Notes: a model not told the origin generated them from the letters alone. A stretch of DNA of 64,000 nt from UBA12087 sp964370815 (GCA_964370815.1 CAYJKQ010000006.1:62001-126000); one strand, 5' to 3'. Positions 41,889-51,003 are shown, counted from the first letter of the stretch. Numbers and translations: made by a program.

Positions 41889-42704
41889 ATGAAATTCTTT
41901 TTAGACTCTCTGATTGATCGCATGTACGAGTACAAAATCGAGCCGCATCGCGTCACCCCTGAAAAATATGGGTTGCCTTTCGATGAAGTGAAAATTCCTG
42001 CCACGGATGGAGCGCATTTATACGGCTGGTGGGTTCCGTCCACGCCCGCCGCGCCCACTTTGATTTTGTTGCACGGCTGGGGACGTAACCTGGCACGCAC
42101 CCTACCTTACATCCAGGCATTGTCACCGTTGGGATATAACCTGCTGGCTTTCGACGCCCGCAATCATGGCAGCAGTTCTCCCGTCGAATATCCCACCGTC
42201 GGCACGTTTTCGCAGGACGTTTTATCAGCTGTGGAATATCTGAAAAGCAATCAGCGCGGCATGAACGGAATCGGCGTCGTCGGTCTTTCTGTCGGCGGGG
42301 GAGCTGCCATCAACGCCGCGGGCTGGGATGAACGCATCCGCTGCGTCGTCACGGTGGGCGCGATCTCGCATCCAGTGGCGGTGATGAAGTATGAGTTCCG
42401 CAAGCGGCACGTGCCAGCCTTTGTTGCGTCGTTCCTGCTGGCATATATGCGTCGCCGCTATGGACTGGATTTCGACGCCATTGCCCCGCTCAATAACCTC
42501 TCAAAATCGAAGGCGGATTTCCTCATCGTTCACGGTGAGTGTGATGAAACCGTCCCTTTGGAGCAGGCTCGGGCGCTGCACGCATCTGGTAGTCCCGATA
42601 AGACATGCCTGTGGATCGTCCCCGACAAAGGTCACAGCGACTGCAACACCCATCCACAATTCTGGGAGAAGGTCGGCTCGTTTTTGCAGGAAAACTTGAA
42701 GTAG
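41889..42704 (+). CDS. Alpha/beta hydrolase
   Basis: 271 residues. Oxyanion-hole motif LHGWGRN (near 59-65), nucleophile elbow GLSVGGG (about 136-142, Ser), acid in HGECDETVP (about 219-227) and catalytic His in DKGHSDC (about 244-250). This is the alpha/beta-hydrolase triad in order. Central segment has a small lid. TTTCCTCACTGGAGTCACCC precedes the ATG (GGAG). Probably an esterase or peptidase of unknown substrate; same direction as neighbours. Confidence 0.9.
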   Translation: MKFFLDSLIDRMYEYKIEPHRVTPEKYGLPFDEVKIPATDGAHLYGWWVPSTPAAPTLILLHGWGRNLARTLPYIQALSPLGYNLLAFDARNHGSSSPVEYPTVGTFSQDVLSAVEYLKSNQRGMNGIGVVGLSVGGGAAINAAGWDERIRCVVTVGAISHPVAVMKYEFRKRHVPAFVASFLLAYMRRRYGLDFDAIAPLNNLSKSKADFLIVHGECDETVPLEQARALHASGSPDKTCLWIVPDKGHSDCNTHPQFWEKVGSFLQENLK

Positions 42705-42730
42705 GATAATAAACAGATGAAAAAAAAACC

Positions 42731-43348
42731 ATGCCCAGCTTTGACCATTTCGATTTTCTCGCTCCCATCTACGAAAAATTCATCCCGCCCAAAGACCCGC
42801 AGGATATGTGGAAATTCGCCGACCTGCCAGCCTCTGGCGCATTGCAAGACGCGGGCGGCGGCACGGGACGGGTGGCGCAATTTATGAACGGCAAAGCCGA
42901 CTCCGTTATCGTGGCAGACATGTCTTATAAGATGTTGTCCGAAGCCCGCCAAAAGGACGGCTTGCGCCCCGTTTGCTCACCCGCTGAAAAATTGCCCTTC
43001 GCCGATGGAACCTTCGCCCGCATTATCATGGTGGACGCGCTTCACCATGTCATTGACCAGCGCGGCACGCTGGACGAACTCTGGCGCACGCTCCAACCCG
43101 GTGGTCGGCTTGTCATCGAAGAACCTGACCTGCGCCTCTTCGGTGTGAAACTGCTTGCCCTCGCTGAAAAACTCGCCCTCATGCGCAGCCATTTTCTCTC
43201 CCCGCCGCGCATTGCCGAACTTCTGAGTTACCCCAATGCCCGCGTGCGCATCGAAACGAGCAGTTTCAACGCCTGGGTGATTGCGGAAAAAGCCCTCACC
43301 ACCAGCCCTCTTCCATTGGGAGAGGGAGAAAAAGAGAGACACTCATGA
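42731..43348 (+). CDS. SAM-dependent methyltransferase (class I)
   Basis: 205 residues. SAM-binding motif I LQDAGGGTGRVAQF (about 39-52), acidic residue in VADMSYKML, motif II-III region GTFARIIMVDALHHV and LRTLQPGGRLVIEEP-like strand. UbiE/Methyltransf_11 type. The last 15 or so codons come from a palindromic, REP-like sequence (43306-43326), so the tail TSPLPLGEGEKERHS is probably an acquired extension. The stop overlaps the start of the following ABC gene. Confidence 0.88.
   Translation: MPSFDHFDFLAPIYEKFIPPKDPQDMWKFADLPASGALQDAGGGTGRVAQFMNGKADSVIVADMSYKMLSEARQKDGLRPVCSPAEKLPFADGTFARIIMVDALHHVIDQRGTLDELWRTLQPGGRLVIEEPDLRLFGVKLLALAEKLALMRSHFLSPPRIAELLSYPNARVRIETSSFNAWVIAEKALTTSPLPLGEGEKERHS
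43306..43326. repeat. REP-like palindrome at the 3' end of the methyltransferase gene
   Basis: CCCTCTTCC-ATT-GGGAGAGGG forms a short GC-rich hairpin of the kind dispersed in many genomes between genes. It lies in frame inside the last codons of the methyltransferase gene. Confidence 0.5.
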
Positions 43349-44337
43349 CTCATGCCATCGAAGTAGAAAACCTGACCAAATACTATGACAAATTCCTGGC
43401 GGTAGACCACATCAATTTCACCGTCGAACAGGGCGAGATCTTCGGATTTCTCGGACCGAACGGCGCTGGAAAGACCACCACCCAGCGAATGTTGACCACA
43501 CTTCTCGCACCGACAGAAGGTAAGATAATAGTTAATGGATACGACCTGTCATTTGACTCTTATTCCGCTAAACGGTGGATTGGCCTAGTTCCCGAAGAAT
43601 CCAACGTCTATACCGAACTATCCGCCTGGGATAATCTGATGTTCACTGCCAGTTTGTACCGTGTGCCAAAACAAGAAAGAGAAAAACGTGCCCAGGAATT
43701 GCTCGAGATTTTTGGTTTGTGGGAAAAAAGGGATATAAAAACTGAAAATTATTCAAAAGGTATGCGTCGACGCTTAAGTATCGCCATGGGCATCATCCAT
43801 AAACCTGCGTTGCTCTTTCTTGATGAACCCACGCCTGGGTTGGATGCGCAGAGCATCCGCGCCATCTGGGAATTGATTCGAAACATGAATGCCGATGGCA
43901 CGACAGTCTTCATCACCACCCACCAGATTGAGGAAGCCAACCAGTTATGCCAGCGTGTCGGGATCATCTCTCACGGAAAAATTGCTGCCATTGATACACC
44001 CGAACGCCTCAAAGCTAACTTCCAGCGTGCGCAATCGGTGGAAGTGGCTTTTGACCCTTATAACCAATCTCAAATAACGCTTGCTGATCTACAAGGTGTG
44101 AATAACCTGATAAAGATCGCAGACAAATGGCGTTTGTACACCGAAGATCCATCGGCTTTGTTGCCGCGAATAACTCAATATGCCGAATCTCACCAACTTC
44201 GCATCGTCAGCCTGAACACATTAGGTCCCAGCCTTGAGGATGTTTTTCTCGAGATCACGGGTGGTCAGGTCGGTAATGGTGACAATGAAACACAAGAAAA
44301 AAAACCCGCCAAACTCGGGATGAGAGGTCGCAAATGA
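43345..44337 (+). CDS. ABC-2 type exporter ATPase
   Basis: 330 residues. Walker A GPNGAGKTT (about 38-46), Q-loop, signature YSKGMRRRLSIAMGI (about 136-150), Walker B LLFLDEPTPGLD and H-loop TTHQIEEA. The C-terminal 100 residues are the DUF4162-like extension of drug- and antibiotic-type exporters. Coupled to the methyltransferase upstream and the permease downstream (ATGA overlaps). The final codons are Lys-rich. Confidence 0.95.
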   Translation: MTHAIEVENLTKYYDKFLAVDHINFTVEQGEIFGFLGPNGAGKTTTQRMLTTLLAPTEGKIIVNGYDLSFDSYSAKRWIGLVPEESNVYTELSAWDNLMFTASLYRVPKQEREKRAQELLEIFGLWEKRDIKTENYSKGMRRRLSIAMGIIHKPALLFLDEPTPGLDAQSIRAIWELIRNMNADGTTVFITTHQIEEANQLCQRVGIISHGKIAAIDTPERLKANFQRAQSVEVAFDPYNQSQITLADLQGVNNLIKIADKWRLYTEDPSALLPRITQYAESHQLRIVSLNTLGPSLEDVFLEITGGQVGNGDNETQEKKPAKLGMRGRK

Positions 44338-45089
44338 ACATCGAACGAATCAAAGACGAACTGGCGCAAGCCTGGACAGTGGCGATTAAAGATGTACGCG
44401 TGTATTACATGCGCCCTGGGATGATCATGTTCGGTTTCCTCATGCCCTTCTTCATGTTCTTCTCGTTTTCGGTGCGGCGGGATATAGGCTCGGAGGAGGG
44501 CGTGGCGCGGCTGCTGGCGATGGCAGTCTTCTTCACCGCGGGAGCGGCGGGACCCTTCATCATTCCCACCGAGCGGAAAATCGGCACGTATGACCGCCTG
44601 CTGGCGGCGCCGATGTCGCTGCTCACCCTGCTGCTCGGCAAGACCGCAGTCGGGGCTTTCTTTGCGGTTGCGGTGTCAGGCGTGTCGCTGCTGGCGGGAT
44701 TGCTGTTCTTCGGAGCGGACGTTTCCCAGCCTGGCTTTTTGGTGGCGGGGATTTTGCTGGCGGCATTCTCCTTCTCGACCTTGGGGCTGGCTTTCGGCTC
44801 CATGCCCACCACCAACCCTGGCGATGTGCAAATGCCCAGCACGCTCCTGCGTTGGGGATTGCTCTTCGTCAGCGGCGTCTTTGTTCCATTGAGCGAGATG
44901 GCGCCCGTTGCGCGCGCGATTGCCTACCTCTCCCCGCTGACCTACGCCCAGGACGTGATGAATCATGCCGTGTTGGGGAACGGGCTTCTCAATCCCTGGC
45001 TGGGCCTGGTTGTGCTGTTTTTGAGCAGCATGTTATTCCTGTTGCCGTCAATTATGCTGCATCAGCGAGCACGAGTATTGTGGAGGTAA
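44334..45089 (+). CDS. ABC-2 type exporter permease
   Basis: 251 residues, six hydrophobic segments (about 28-46, 57-75, 98-125, 132-152, 163-180, 218-240). ABC-2 permease pattern with a cytoplasmic N-terminus, the GTYDRLLAAPMSLLTLLLGK coupling region and the LSPLTYAQDVMNH segment before the last helix. It forms a complete exporter with the preceding ATPase. Substrate unknown. Confidence 0.92.
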   Translation: MNIERIKDELAQAWTVAIKDVRVYYMRPGMIMFGFLMPFFMFFSFSVRRDIGSEEGVARLLAMAVFFTAGAAGPFIIPTERKIGTYDRLLAAPMSLLTLLLGKTAVGAFFAVAVSGVSLLAGLLFFGADVSQPGFLVAGILLAAFSFSTLGLAFGSMPTTNPGDVQMPSTLLRWGLLFVSGVFVPLSEMAPVARAIAYLSPLTYAQDVMNHAVLGNGLLNPWLGLVVLFLSSMLFLLPSIMLHQRARVLWR

Positions 45090-45736
45090 TATCTGATTGA
45101 ATGCCAGAGTTGGATAGGAGCAGCCTGAAATTATGTTTCAAAGGAGAATGTGATTCGTACGATATTCTGTTTTGACAGGTTGCTTGAATAATGGAATAAA
45201 CAAAATACTGATAATGTTCAGCCTTGTCAGCACTTCATAGATGTAGTCATTTGTGATGGGAGGAAGCTGATGAAGCCACCCTTACATATACGCTGATTTG
45301 GAAGATTCTCTTGTTGAAAATCACGTGCGGGCAACCCTTTTAAGACGAGTTTACATAACTTCAGTCAGGCAAGGTTTGCGCGGTTTTTATTCTTAAATGC
45401 TTATATTTTTATCAGTTTACTGTTAATCGCAGGAATGAATAGTAAGACAAGACTGATTAAAGCCATGATGATTCCTATGACAAATTCCTTTGTTCCTGTG
45501 TGCGTCACGAATAGGATCAGATTTCCCATAAGAATAATGCCCAACCCTACATGTCACAATTTTCGCAATTATTGCATTGGGTGCAGTCAACCCTGAGGCG
45601 TACGGGTGAAAGTTAATATTTAATAACTAATGTGGCACCAAGGGGACAAGAACACTTGCGCCAAAATCGCTTCACGAAGATTTTGTAATTTTCAAATCAA
45701 TCTTTCTGTATTCTTGCAGACCATTAAAATTGTTGT
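45090..45736. other. 647-bp intergenic region
   Basis: Holds a possible 42-codon leftward frame (45401-45529) and otherwise nothing recognised. No terminator with a T-tract was found after the permease gene. AT content rises toward the middle. Confidence 0.4.
45401..45529 (-). CDS. Possible small membrane protein or remnant (42 aa)
   Basis: A leftward frame beginning MGNLILFVTH and continuing as two short hydrophobic segments (IGIIMALISLVLLFIP), ending KLIKI. Hydrophobicity extends upstream in frame (VGLGIIL) without a better start, so it may be the end of a decayed 4-TM protein. Ribosome site weak. Confidence 0.3.
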   Translation of the reverse strand: MGNLILFVTHTGTKEFVIGIIMALISLVLLFIPAINSKLIKI

Positions 45737-46549
45737 TTATGAACTTTTTTTTGTGCCATTAATCCACAGTTCCAAAGTGCGTTGGCTCTTTGGTAAAACA
45801 AAATAGATCTTGAGGATCAGAGATAGGATTGGGGCGAGGAAGAACATTGAGAATTTTGAAGATTGAAGAGAGGTTACTATACCCAAAGGAATTCCTGCAA
45901 CCAGTGTCAACAAAGCAGCGCTCAAGCCCAATGGCAAGGACCATTTATTTCGATTCAGCAAAGCTATAACAAAACTTCCCCACAAGATAGCGCCTATCCA
46001 GTTTAGGCGTTGTCCAACGATGAAAATTACATCACCACCTGATAACATTTGATCTGTCGCAGCGACGCCATTCATAAAGGCCATCACATAGGCCATGCCT
46101 GCCACCGTGCTGATTAGAATGATTTTTGTGTCAATCTTGCGAACATAAGCCAGCAATAAGAAAAAGGCAATGATGTTGGGGATAAAAACAAAAATATAGA
46201 TCAGAGAGATGCCCCGACTTAAAGCAGGAATGAGCATGAAGAAGCTGAGCAAGCTGAGCACATTTGCGAGGAGAGCTGTACTCCATGCCCATTTTTCTTT
46301 GTGGAAAAACCCGAAAGCGGCTACTGCCCAGAGTACACCACCAATGATACCAATATCATTTACAACCGGCATGACAAATTTTGAAATACTCACCCCACCA
46401 GCTATACTCTCCCCCCCGGCTCTGCCTGCTGCCACTTCAGAAGCCATGATCGGCTCGTAGACTTGTAGAAAACTGACATAGATCAGGAAAATACCTAGCA
46501 GCGCACCAATCAGTGAGATCGTTGCCCCAACTTTCGTTTTTTCTTTCAT
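45737..46549 (-). CDS. 7-TM membrane protein of the CGAC-N4-GTCG regulon
   Basis: 270 residues with about seven to eight hydrophobic segments, a Gly-rich loop after TM1 (about 38-55) and a basic tail. No known family recognised. AAAGGAACCGGAAAAA precedes the start. Transcribed alone, leftward, from a promoter with operator CGAC-TAAA-GTCG (46641-46630) at -41.5 and -10 TATGCT. Co-regulation with the cytochrome/cupin operons suggests a role in the same stress or respiratory response. Confidence 0.7.
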   Translation of the reverse strand: MKEKTKVGATISLIGALLGIFLIYVSFLQVYEPIMASEVAAGRAGGESIAGGVSISKFVMPVVNDIGIIGGVLWAVAAFGFFHKEKWAWSTALLANVLSLLSFFMLIPALSRGISLIYIFVFIPNIIAFFLLLAYVRKIDTKIILISTVAGMAYVMAFMNGVAATDQMLSGGDVIFIVGQRLNWIGAILWGSFVIALLNRNKWSLPLGLSAALLTLVAGIPLGIVTSLQSSKFSMFFLAPILSLILKIYFVLPKSQRTLELWINGTKKSS

Positions 46550-46600
46550 TTTTTCCGGTTCCTTTTTAATGTTAATCGAAAAAAGATCAAATTATTTATC

Positions 46601-46641
46601 AGCATACACCTTGAGTAATAAATTCTCTACGACTTTAGTCG
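46601..46641 (-). promoter_or_regulatory. Crp/Fnr-type operator and promoter of the 7-TM gene
   Basis: Perfect dyad CGAC-TAAA-GTCG (46641-46630, read leftward). The -10 TATGCT (46606-46601) begins 29.5 bases from the centre, the same distance and the same hexamer as before the ferredoxin operon. Confidence 0.65.
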
Positions 46642-46789
46642 GATTTGGTATTAATAATTTTGAGTGATCTCTTCGATCCCTTGGCAAAGGAACTATCTTG
46701 GCTCAACCAAGCGAACGCGAGAACCCTATACCATCGCGCTGGAAATCGCTGATTGGTCTTGGGGATGTTCCTATGGGTGGAAGCCATCC

Positions 46790-47128
46790 AGTTCAGCAAG
46801 GAATTGTTGCTGAGGTCTTCCTGCAGCCTTTTCTCTTTGAGAGCGCACTGCTTCTGGGTGTGATCATCGCTCCCACGACCCCGTCAGCGTGCTGGCGATT
46901 TTTCGCCGCGAATATGGACGAAAAATTGGCGACAAACTTCGAAAGCGAATCGCTATTCACTGACGGGATTGCTGTGGTTCATTATCTCTAGCTATAAAAC
47001 ACCAACATCGGTGTGCTACTCGAAATCTTGGTGAGGCTGGTCACTGTCTTAAGCGCCTTCCTGCTGGCTGAGAGAATGCACGTTTCGGGTGTGATCGCCG
47101 TCGCCATGACCAGTCATGGTTGCCGATT
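46790..47128 (+). pseudogene. Decayed CPA1/NhaP-type Na+/H+ antiporter
   Basis: Frame pieces read like a CPA1 antiporter. LLLGVIIAPT is followed, after a frame change, by DPVSVLAIFRR, then back in the first frame MDEKLATNFESESLFTDGIAVV (the family's ESL-x-ND-G segment, here TD) and a TAG stop. Further on in another frame comes FLLAERMHVSGVIAVAMT. At least two frameshifts and a stop break it, and only about a third of the gene remains. The flanks, 46642-46789 and 47129-47185, hold nothing else recognised. Confidence 0.75.
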
Positions 47129-47185
47129 AAATACTGCGGCAGGACACGTCAATCGACGTGACCTGCCACGTTAATTCCTAACTTC

Positions 47186-47419
47186 TTACTTACCAGCCAG
47201 TTTCTTGCGCGCTTCTGCACCCTTGAGCGGATAGCCCAGTGCAAGGCCGATCAGGCAGAAGTCGAACAAACCGCCAGAGAGGGGAATCAGTCCCACGATG
47301 GACATTACCGTTCCGACAGTTCCCTGTAAAACAAACAATCCCAAGCCGATGATGACGAGTCCCAGCACGACACGAAGAGCGCGGCCTGCACTGCTGGTCA
47401 TAAATTTAACGATGTTCAT
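47186..47419 (-). CDS. DUF2892 (YgaP-like TM) protein
   Basis: 77 residues from the ATG at 47419 (AAGGAGATCAAA upstream). Two transmembrane helices: GRALRVVLGLVIIGLGLFVL and a second near 45-63 (GLIPLSGGLFDFCLIGLALG), the DUF2892 pattern (inner-membrane domain also fused to rhodaneses). Last gene of the long leftward operon that starts with cupin 52428. Function unknown; often near sulfur/redox genes. Confidence 0.75.
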   Translation of the reverse strand: MNIVKFMTSSAGRALRVVLGLVIIGLGLFVLQGTVGTVMSIVGLIPLSGGLFDFCLIGLALGYPLKGAEARKKLAGK

Positions 47420-47438
47420 TTTGATCTCCTTGTTTTGA

Positions 47439-48617
47439 TTAAGCCGATTCAATTCTTTTCAACCCGTCGCGGGCGATCTCAAACAGTTCCTTGACAGGGT
47501 GTACCAATGCCAGCGCGTAGAGTGCAAAACCGATTCCGTACAGCACGCCGCGCAGAGGGACGATAAAGATGCTCACCCACACGAAGACACTTCCCAGCGT
47601 CGCGGCGGTGAGGCTACCCCAGCACCCGCCGAGTTGCGGATTCTCGTCCTTGAGGAAGAAACGCCGCGCAATGTATGGGACGAGGGCGATGCCGAATTGG
47701 AGCACCCAGCCATAGATCAGGGCTTGAGGCGCAATCGATTCGATCGGTCCGCCTTCGAGGTATCCAAGCAAAATAAATGGTGCGACCAGGATCGGCGCGG
47801 TAATCCAGGTGTAGGATGAGACCAAATGCCACGCACCAGGGCTGTTTAATTTTTTGCTGGCTTTGAAGGCTTGTATCGTCAACATCATCAACCAGATGGT
47901 TGCACTCAAATGCAGGATCAAACCTGAAACGGTGGGAGGTAAACTTCCGCCAAGCCACGGACCCAGCACAAGACCGAACGCTCCGAGTGTCATGCTCCAA
48001 AATATGAGCGAAACGTTTTTTGCTGTGCTGAGAGGACGCCCCGTGATCATCGGAACGAAATCCACAAGCAAGCCTGCAAAAACGAGCGACATGAATCCCC
48101 AAGAGTTGGCATGGATGTGCGCTTCAAGCGGGACTTTGATGTAGAGCGCATCGCTCCAATTGAGCCAGAGACCCGTACCGATGATGATGCCTACGAGCAG
48201 ATATAAAATGCCCGTAATGTAGAATTTGAGACTGGCAGGGGCGTCGGCGCCGCGCACTTTCCAAAGTTGGATGAGGAGAAGCGTTGCAGCTGAGAAGATC
48301 AGCACGCCGCCCGTGAAGATCATTGGCTGATTCACGCCTGCAAAGCCGGCGATGAGCGCGACGAGACCCGCGTTGATGGTTAGCCAGATGTCCCAGCGAA
48401 ACGCAGGTTTGGGTTTTTTGGAAAGCGAGGCAACGAGGATGGGAAGCAATCCGAAGATGACTTGTGAGAGAATCCCCAGCGTGATGAAGTGGACGCGCAC
48501 CCAGCGCAGGGCGGAGAAGGCGTTGACGAGATCCAGGCTGACGAGCGACGCGTCCACCGCTGCGAAGAGCGCGACGAAGATGTAGAGAAGGGTGGTGATG
48601 AGGTATGGAATGGGCAT
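47439..48617 (-). CDS. NnrS/CcoN-like polytopic membrane protein (copy 2)
   Basis: 392 residues, the same length as 15643-16821 and very similar along its whole length (VRVHFITLGI, EAHIHANSWGF, GAWHLVSSYTWI, NPQLGGCWGSL). About 11-12 membrane helices with conserved His as candidate heme or metal ligands. It follows a cytochrome c and a cytochrome b561 in the operon, so it is probably part of a membrane electron-transfer complex. A third, internally deleted copy sits at 51873-52003. Confidence 0.72.
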   Translation of the reverse strand: MPIPYLITTLLYIFVALFAAVDASLVSLDLVNAFSALRWVRVHFITLGILSQVIFGLLPILVASLSKKPKPAFRWDIWLTINAGLVALIAGFAGVNQPMIFTGGVLIFSAATLLLIQLWKVRGADAPASLKFYITGILYLLVGIIIGTGLWLNWSDALYIKVPLEAHIHANSWGFMSLVFAGLLVDFVPMITGRPLSTAKNVSLIFWSMTLGAFGLVLGPWLGGSLPPTVSGLILHLSATIWLMMLTIQAFKASKKLNSPGAWHLVSSYTWITAPILVAPFILLGYLEGGPIESIAPQALIYGWVLQFGIALVPYIARRFFLKDENPQLGGCWGSLTAATLGSVFVWVSIFIVPLRGVLYGIGFALYALALVHPVKELFEIARDGLKRIESA

Positions 48618-48660
48618 GTTACATCCTTTTTTTTTTGGTTCACTTGGAGAAGACTCTTAA

Positions 48661-49422
48661 TTACGGCATCAGACCTGAAATGCCAAGACGATCGTGAATA
48701 TCGGTAAACGCATCTGCCTGTGCCAGGTTGATGAAATTTTCATCAACCAGTGCCGCAAGGATCGCTGCTTCACGCTCGGTGGCGTTCCCGCCGCTGTTCA
48801 TGATATCAGGATGCTCGCTCCGATACTGTTCAACCAAATCATGGACGAGTTGGAATAGATCCGCTTCATCCTGTGTGACGACTCCTTGCGCCACCACCTG
48901 TGCCAGTATTTCGGCATGTTGCGCGGCTTGGACAGTGGGATCGTACAATACCCCTCCCATCCCGCTGGCAGGTTTCACAGTCCCAGCGCCGAGAGCCCGC
49001 ATGTAATTGACTATATCCCAGCGCGCCTGCTCATCGAGCACTTTCCAGGCGGGCATGGATGTATCAAAGGGAGCGCCGCCCTCACTGATTCGCCAGAACA
49101 GATAATCATCCGCCATCATCTGACTGGTATGAGCCACTGCCGCAGGGGCTGGATTGAGCGCAGAGCCAGCAGGTCCATCACCCATGCCGCCGTCACCATG
49201 ACAACTGGCGCAATTGGTTGTGTAAAGCGTCGCACCGCGCTCAAGCGATTCTCCTTCGGCAGGGATGGGGTTTTTCAAGCCCGCATATTCTGCAGGGACT
49301 TCAGCGTGGTGACGCATCATCATGTTGTCGTCTCTAACCATGTCTGGACCTGGTTCGTAACCTTGTGCGCCACAAGCTGTCAGGAGCAAGGTTATGAATG
49401 CAAATAAAAGTGTTTTTTTCAT
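48661..49422 (-). CDS. Cytochrome c lipoprotein with C-terminal helical repeats
   Basis: 253 residues from the ATG at 49422; an open extension upstream to 49728 is a shadow of the cytochrome b561 gene. Lipobox LTAC (Cys 17), heme motif CASCH (71-75), GMGDGPAG, and TSMPAW with the likely Met ligand. The C-terminal 90 residues carry two similar helical units, EILAQVVAQGVVTQDEADLF and AILAALVDENFINLAQADAF, not present in the paralog at 15224. They may bind the partner protein. Extracytoplasmic. Confidence 0.9.
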   Translation of the reverse strand: MKKTLLFAFITLLLTACGAQGYEPGPDMVRDDNMMMRHHAEVPAEYAGLKNPIPAEGESLERGATLYTTNCASCHGDGGMGDGPAGSALNPAPAAVAHTSQMMADDYLFWRISEGGAPFDTSMPAWKVLDEQARWDIVNYMRALGAGTVKPASGMGGVLYDPTVQAAQHAEILAQVVAQGVVTQDEADLFQLVHDLVEQYRSEHPDIMNSGGNATEREAAILAALVDENFINLAQADAFTDIHDRLGISGLMP

Positions 49423-49448
49423 TCGAATGATTTTTCTCCTGTATTCAG

Positions 49449-49997
49449 TTATTTTCCGTACCACATACGCGCCAGCAGGTTGTCCTTGAGCGCCAGTTGG
49501 TGATACAAGGCAGCACCAACGTGCAGGATGATGAGCAGGAATAGCGCGGGAGCGATGAAACCGTGCAGGACGCGTGCCGCAAAATCGAAGAAATCCGCGG
49601 GAAGGGGCGCACCAGAGCCGCCGAAGACGATGGGAGCCAGCCCCACCTGAGCTGAGAGCGAGAGCCCGCTGACGGTCATGAGGAGGACGAACGTATACAG
49701 TGCGTAGTGGACAAGTTTCCCGATCCAATCGAAGAACACGTTGCCTGCGGTGGCGTGAGCGGGTTTGGGCAGTCGCTGGCGCGCAATGAGGCGGACGATT
49801 ACTACGAGCAGGGTGAGAATGCCGATGGACATGTGAATCGCCAACAATGTGAGTTTGGCGTCATCGTTCGGCAGTCGGCTCATGGACTTGCCAACAATCA
49901 TCGCGGCGAAGACGAGGATGACGGTCAGCCAGTGCAAGGTGACTTGGATGGGATGATAGCGGGAGGGGATGGTTTGGGATATGGAAACCTCCTTCAC
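49449..49997 (-). CDS. Cytochrome b561-type membrane protein
   Basis: About 182 residues, four helices of the YceJ/cytochrome b561 family. Heme-ligand candidates are the His in TLHWLTVILVF, LLAIHMSIGI, KLVHYALYTF and LHGFIAPALFLLIILHVGAAL. It transfers electrons across the membrane from quinol or to a periplasmic partner. Start choice is unusual: the GTG at 49997 overlaps the upstream TGA stop (GTGA), but a strong AAGGAGG lies inside the first codons, 5 bases before an ATA, so initiation at ATA (about 49982) is conceivable. Neighbours: 4-TM protein and cytochrome c. Confidence 0.85.
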   Translation of the reverse strand: MKEVSISQTIPSRYHPIQVTLHWLTVILVFAAMIVGKSMSRLPNDDAKLTLLAIHMSIGILTLLVVIVRLIARQRLPKPAHATAGNVFFDWIGKLVHYALYTFVLLMTVSGLSLSAQVGLAPIVFGGSGAPLPADFFDFAARVLHGFIAPALFLLIILHVGAALYHQLALKDNLLARMWYGK

Positions 49998-50386
49998 ATG
50001 GATTTGAGAACGGTTGTCGTTTTTGTTTTTCGCGATCGGAAATACATCAGCACGAGGATGATGATCCAGACAATCACGCGAAATGTCATGGCTCCAATGC
50101 TTTGGGTCGCGACCTGTCCGTGGAAAATAGTCATCAGGAGCGTGAGGATGATGGTGTGAATCCCGAAGGTCACGATGGATGCGGTCAGCGCGTAACGGTG
50201 ATTGATCCACAACAAAACAGCGGGGATGAGAGTCAGCAAACCGACCGCAAAGTTGTAGACGGGAAGCCATGATAGGATCGAGTAGCCAGGCTGCCAGCCA
50301 CGCATGACCATACCGCCTGCGACGATGGACATCACGCTGACGAGGAAGGCGAGGGTGGATGGGAGTTTGGAGAAGATTGTGTTCAT
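49994..50386 (-). CDS. 4-TM membrane protein
   Basis: 130 residues, four hydrophobic segments; paralog of 35449-35844 (TLAFL...VAGG, NFAVGLLT, FRVIVWIIILVLMYF). It overlaps both neighbours by 3-4 bases, so it is tightly coupled in the operon. The paralog is a monocistronic gene with the same operator, so the same protein type is recruited twice by this regulon. Function unknown. Confidence 0.75.
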   Translation of the reverse strand: MNTIFSKLPSTLAFLVSVMSIVAGGMVMRGWQPGYSILSWLPVYNFAVGLLTLIPAVLLWINHRYALTASIVTFGIHTIILTLLMTIFHGQVATQSIGAMTFRVIVWIIILVLMYFRSRKTKTTTVLKSM

Positions 50387-50979
50387 GTTTTTTGTTCTTT
50401 CAAATACATTTCAGGTGATTTGGCAAACGCGCGCTGGCAGGACGGCGCGCAGAAGTAATAGGTTCGACCCTGATGGACATGCTGCAAGGGTGTTTTAGAG
50501 TCCACCTGCATGTGACAGACTGGGTCGATCTCCATCTGTGCCGCCGTCCCCTGTTGCACGAGGCGCACGAGGGCGAACATCGAAACGAGGAAGATGGCGC
50601 TGATCAAAACATTGGTGACGGTGATCGCCCAGCCGCTGTAAAGATATTGCAGCATCACGCCAAGCATGGCACCCATCATGCCACCCATCGCGCCACCCAT
50701 CCCGCCGTCCATCATGCCCATCAAGCCACCGACGCGCCCGAAGACGATCCCGAAGGCGAGGCCGACGATTACGCCGACCAGGTTGCTGATGAACATATCG
50801 GTCGCCGCGCCGATGAAATAACCTACGGCAATGCCCGTCATCATGCCCTGCGTCATGCCGATCATCATTCCGAGCATTTCGGTCACGCCCGACTTGTAAC
50901 GCGCGAGATACACCCCCACTCCCACGCTGACCAGCATGACTACCATACTCGCGAGGATTGCAGTTGTAAGATTCAACAT
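50383..50979 (-). CDS. Gly/Met-rich membrane protein with YHS domain
   Basis: 198 residues. Three to four membrane segments (1-27, 36-84, 100-140) with a strikingly Gly/Met-rich centre (MMDGGMGGAMGGMMGAM, about 89-105), then a cytoplasmic or periplasmic YHS domain: DPVCHMQVD (152-160), YYFCAPSCQRAF (about 174-185). YHS domains occur in copper- and metal-handling proteins; the Met-rich loop could bind copper. AGGAGTAATAAA upstream. It fits a metal-delivery role for the cytochrome/NnrS-like complex in the same operon; inferred. Confidence 0.75.
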   Translation of the reverse strand: MLNLTTAILASMVVMLVSVGVGVYLARYKSGVTEMLGMMIGMTQGMMTGIAVGYFIGAATDMFISNLVGVIVGLAFGIVFGRVGGLMGMMDGGMGGAMGGMMGAMLGVMLQYLYSGWAITVTNVLISAIFLVSMFALVRLVQQGTAAQMEIDPVCHMQVDSKTPLQHVHQGRTYYFCAPSCQRAFAKSPEMYLKEQKT

Positions 50980-51003
50980 TTTATTACTCCTATTCCAAGT
51001 AAT

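Noticed and set aside
48661..49728. Long form of the cytochrome c gene starting at 49728
   Set aside because: The first 102 codons are an Arg/His-rich shadow of the cytochrome b561 gene; the lipoprotein start at 49422 is clear.
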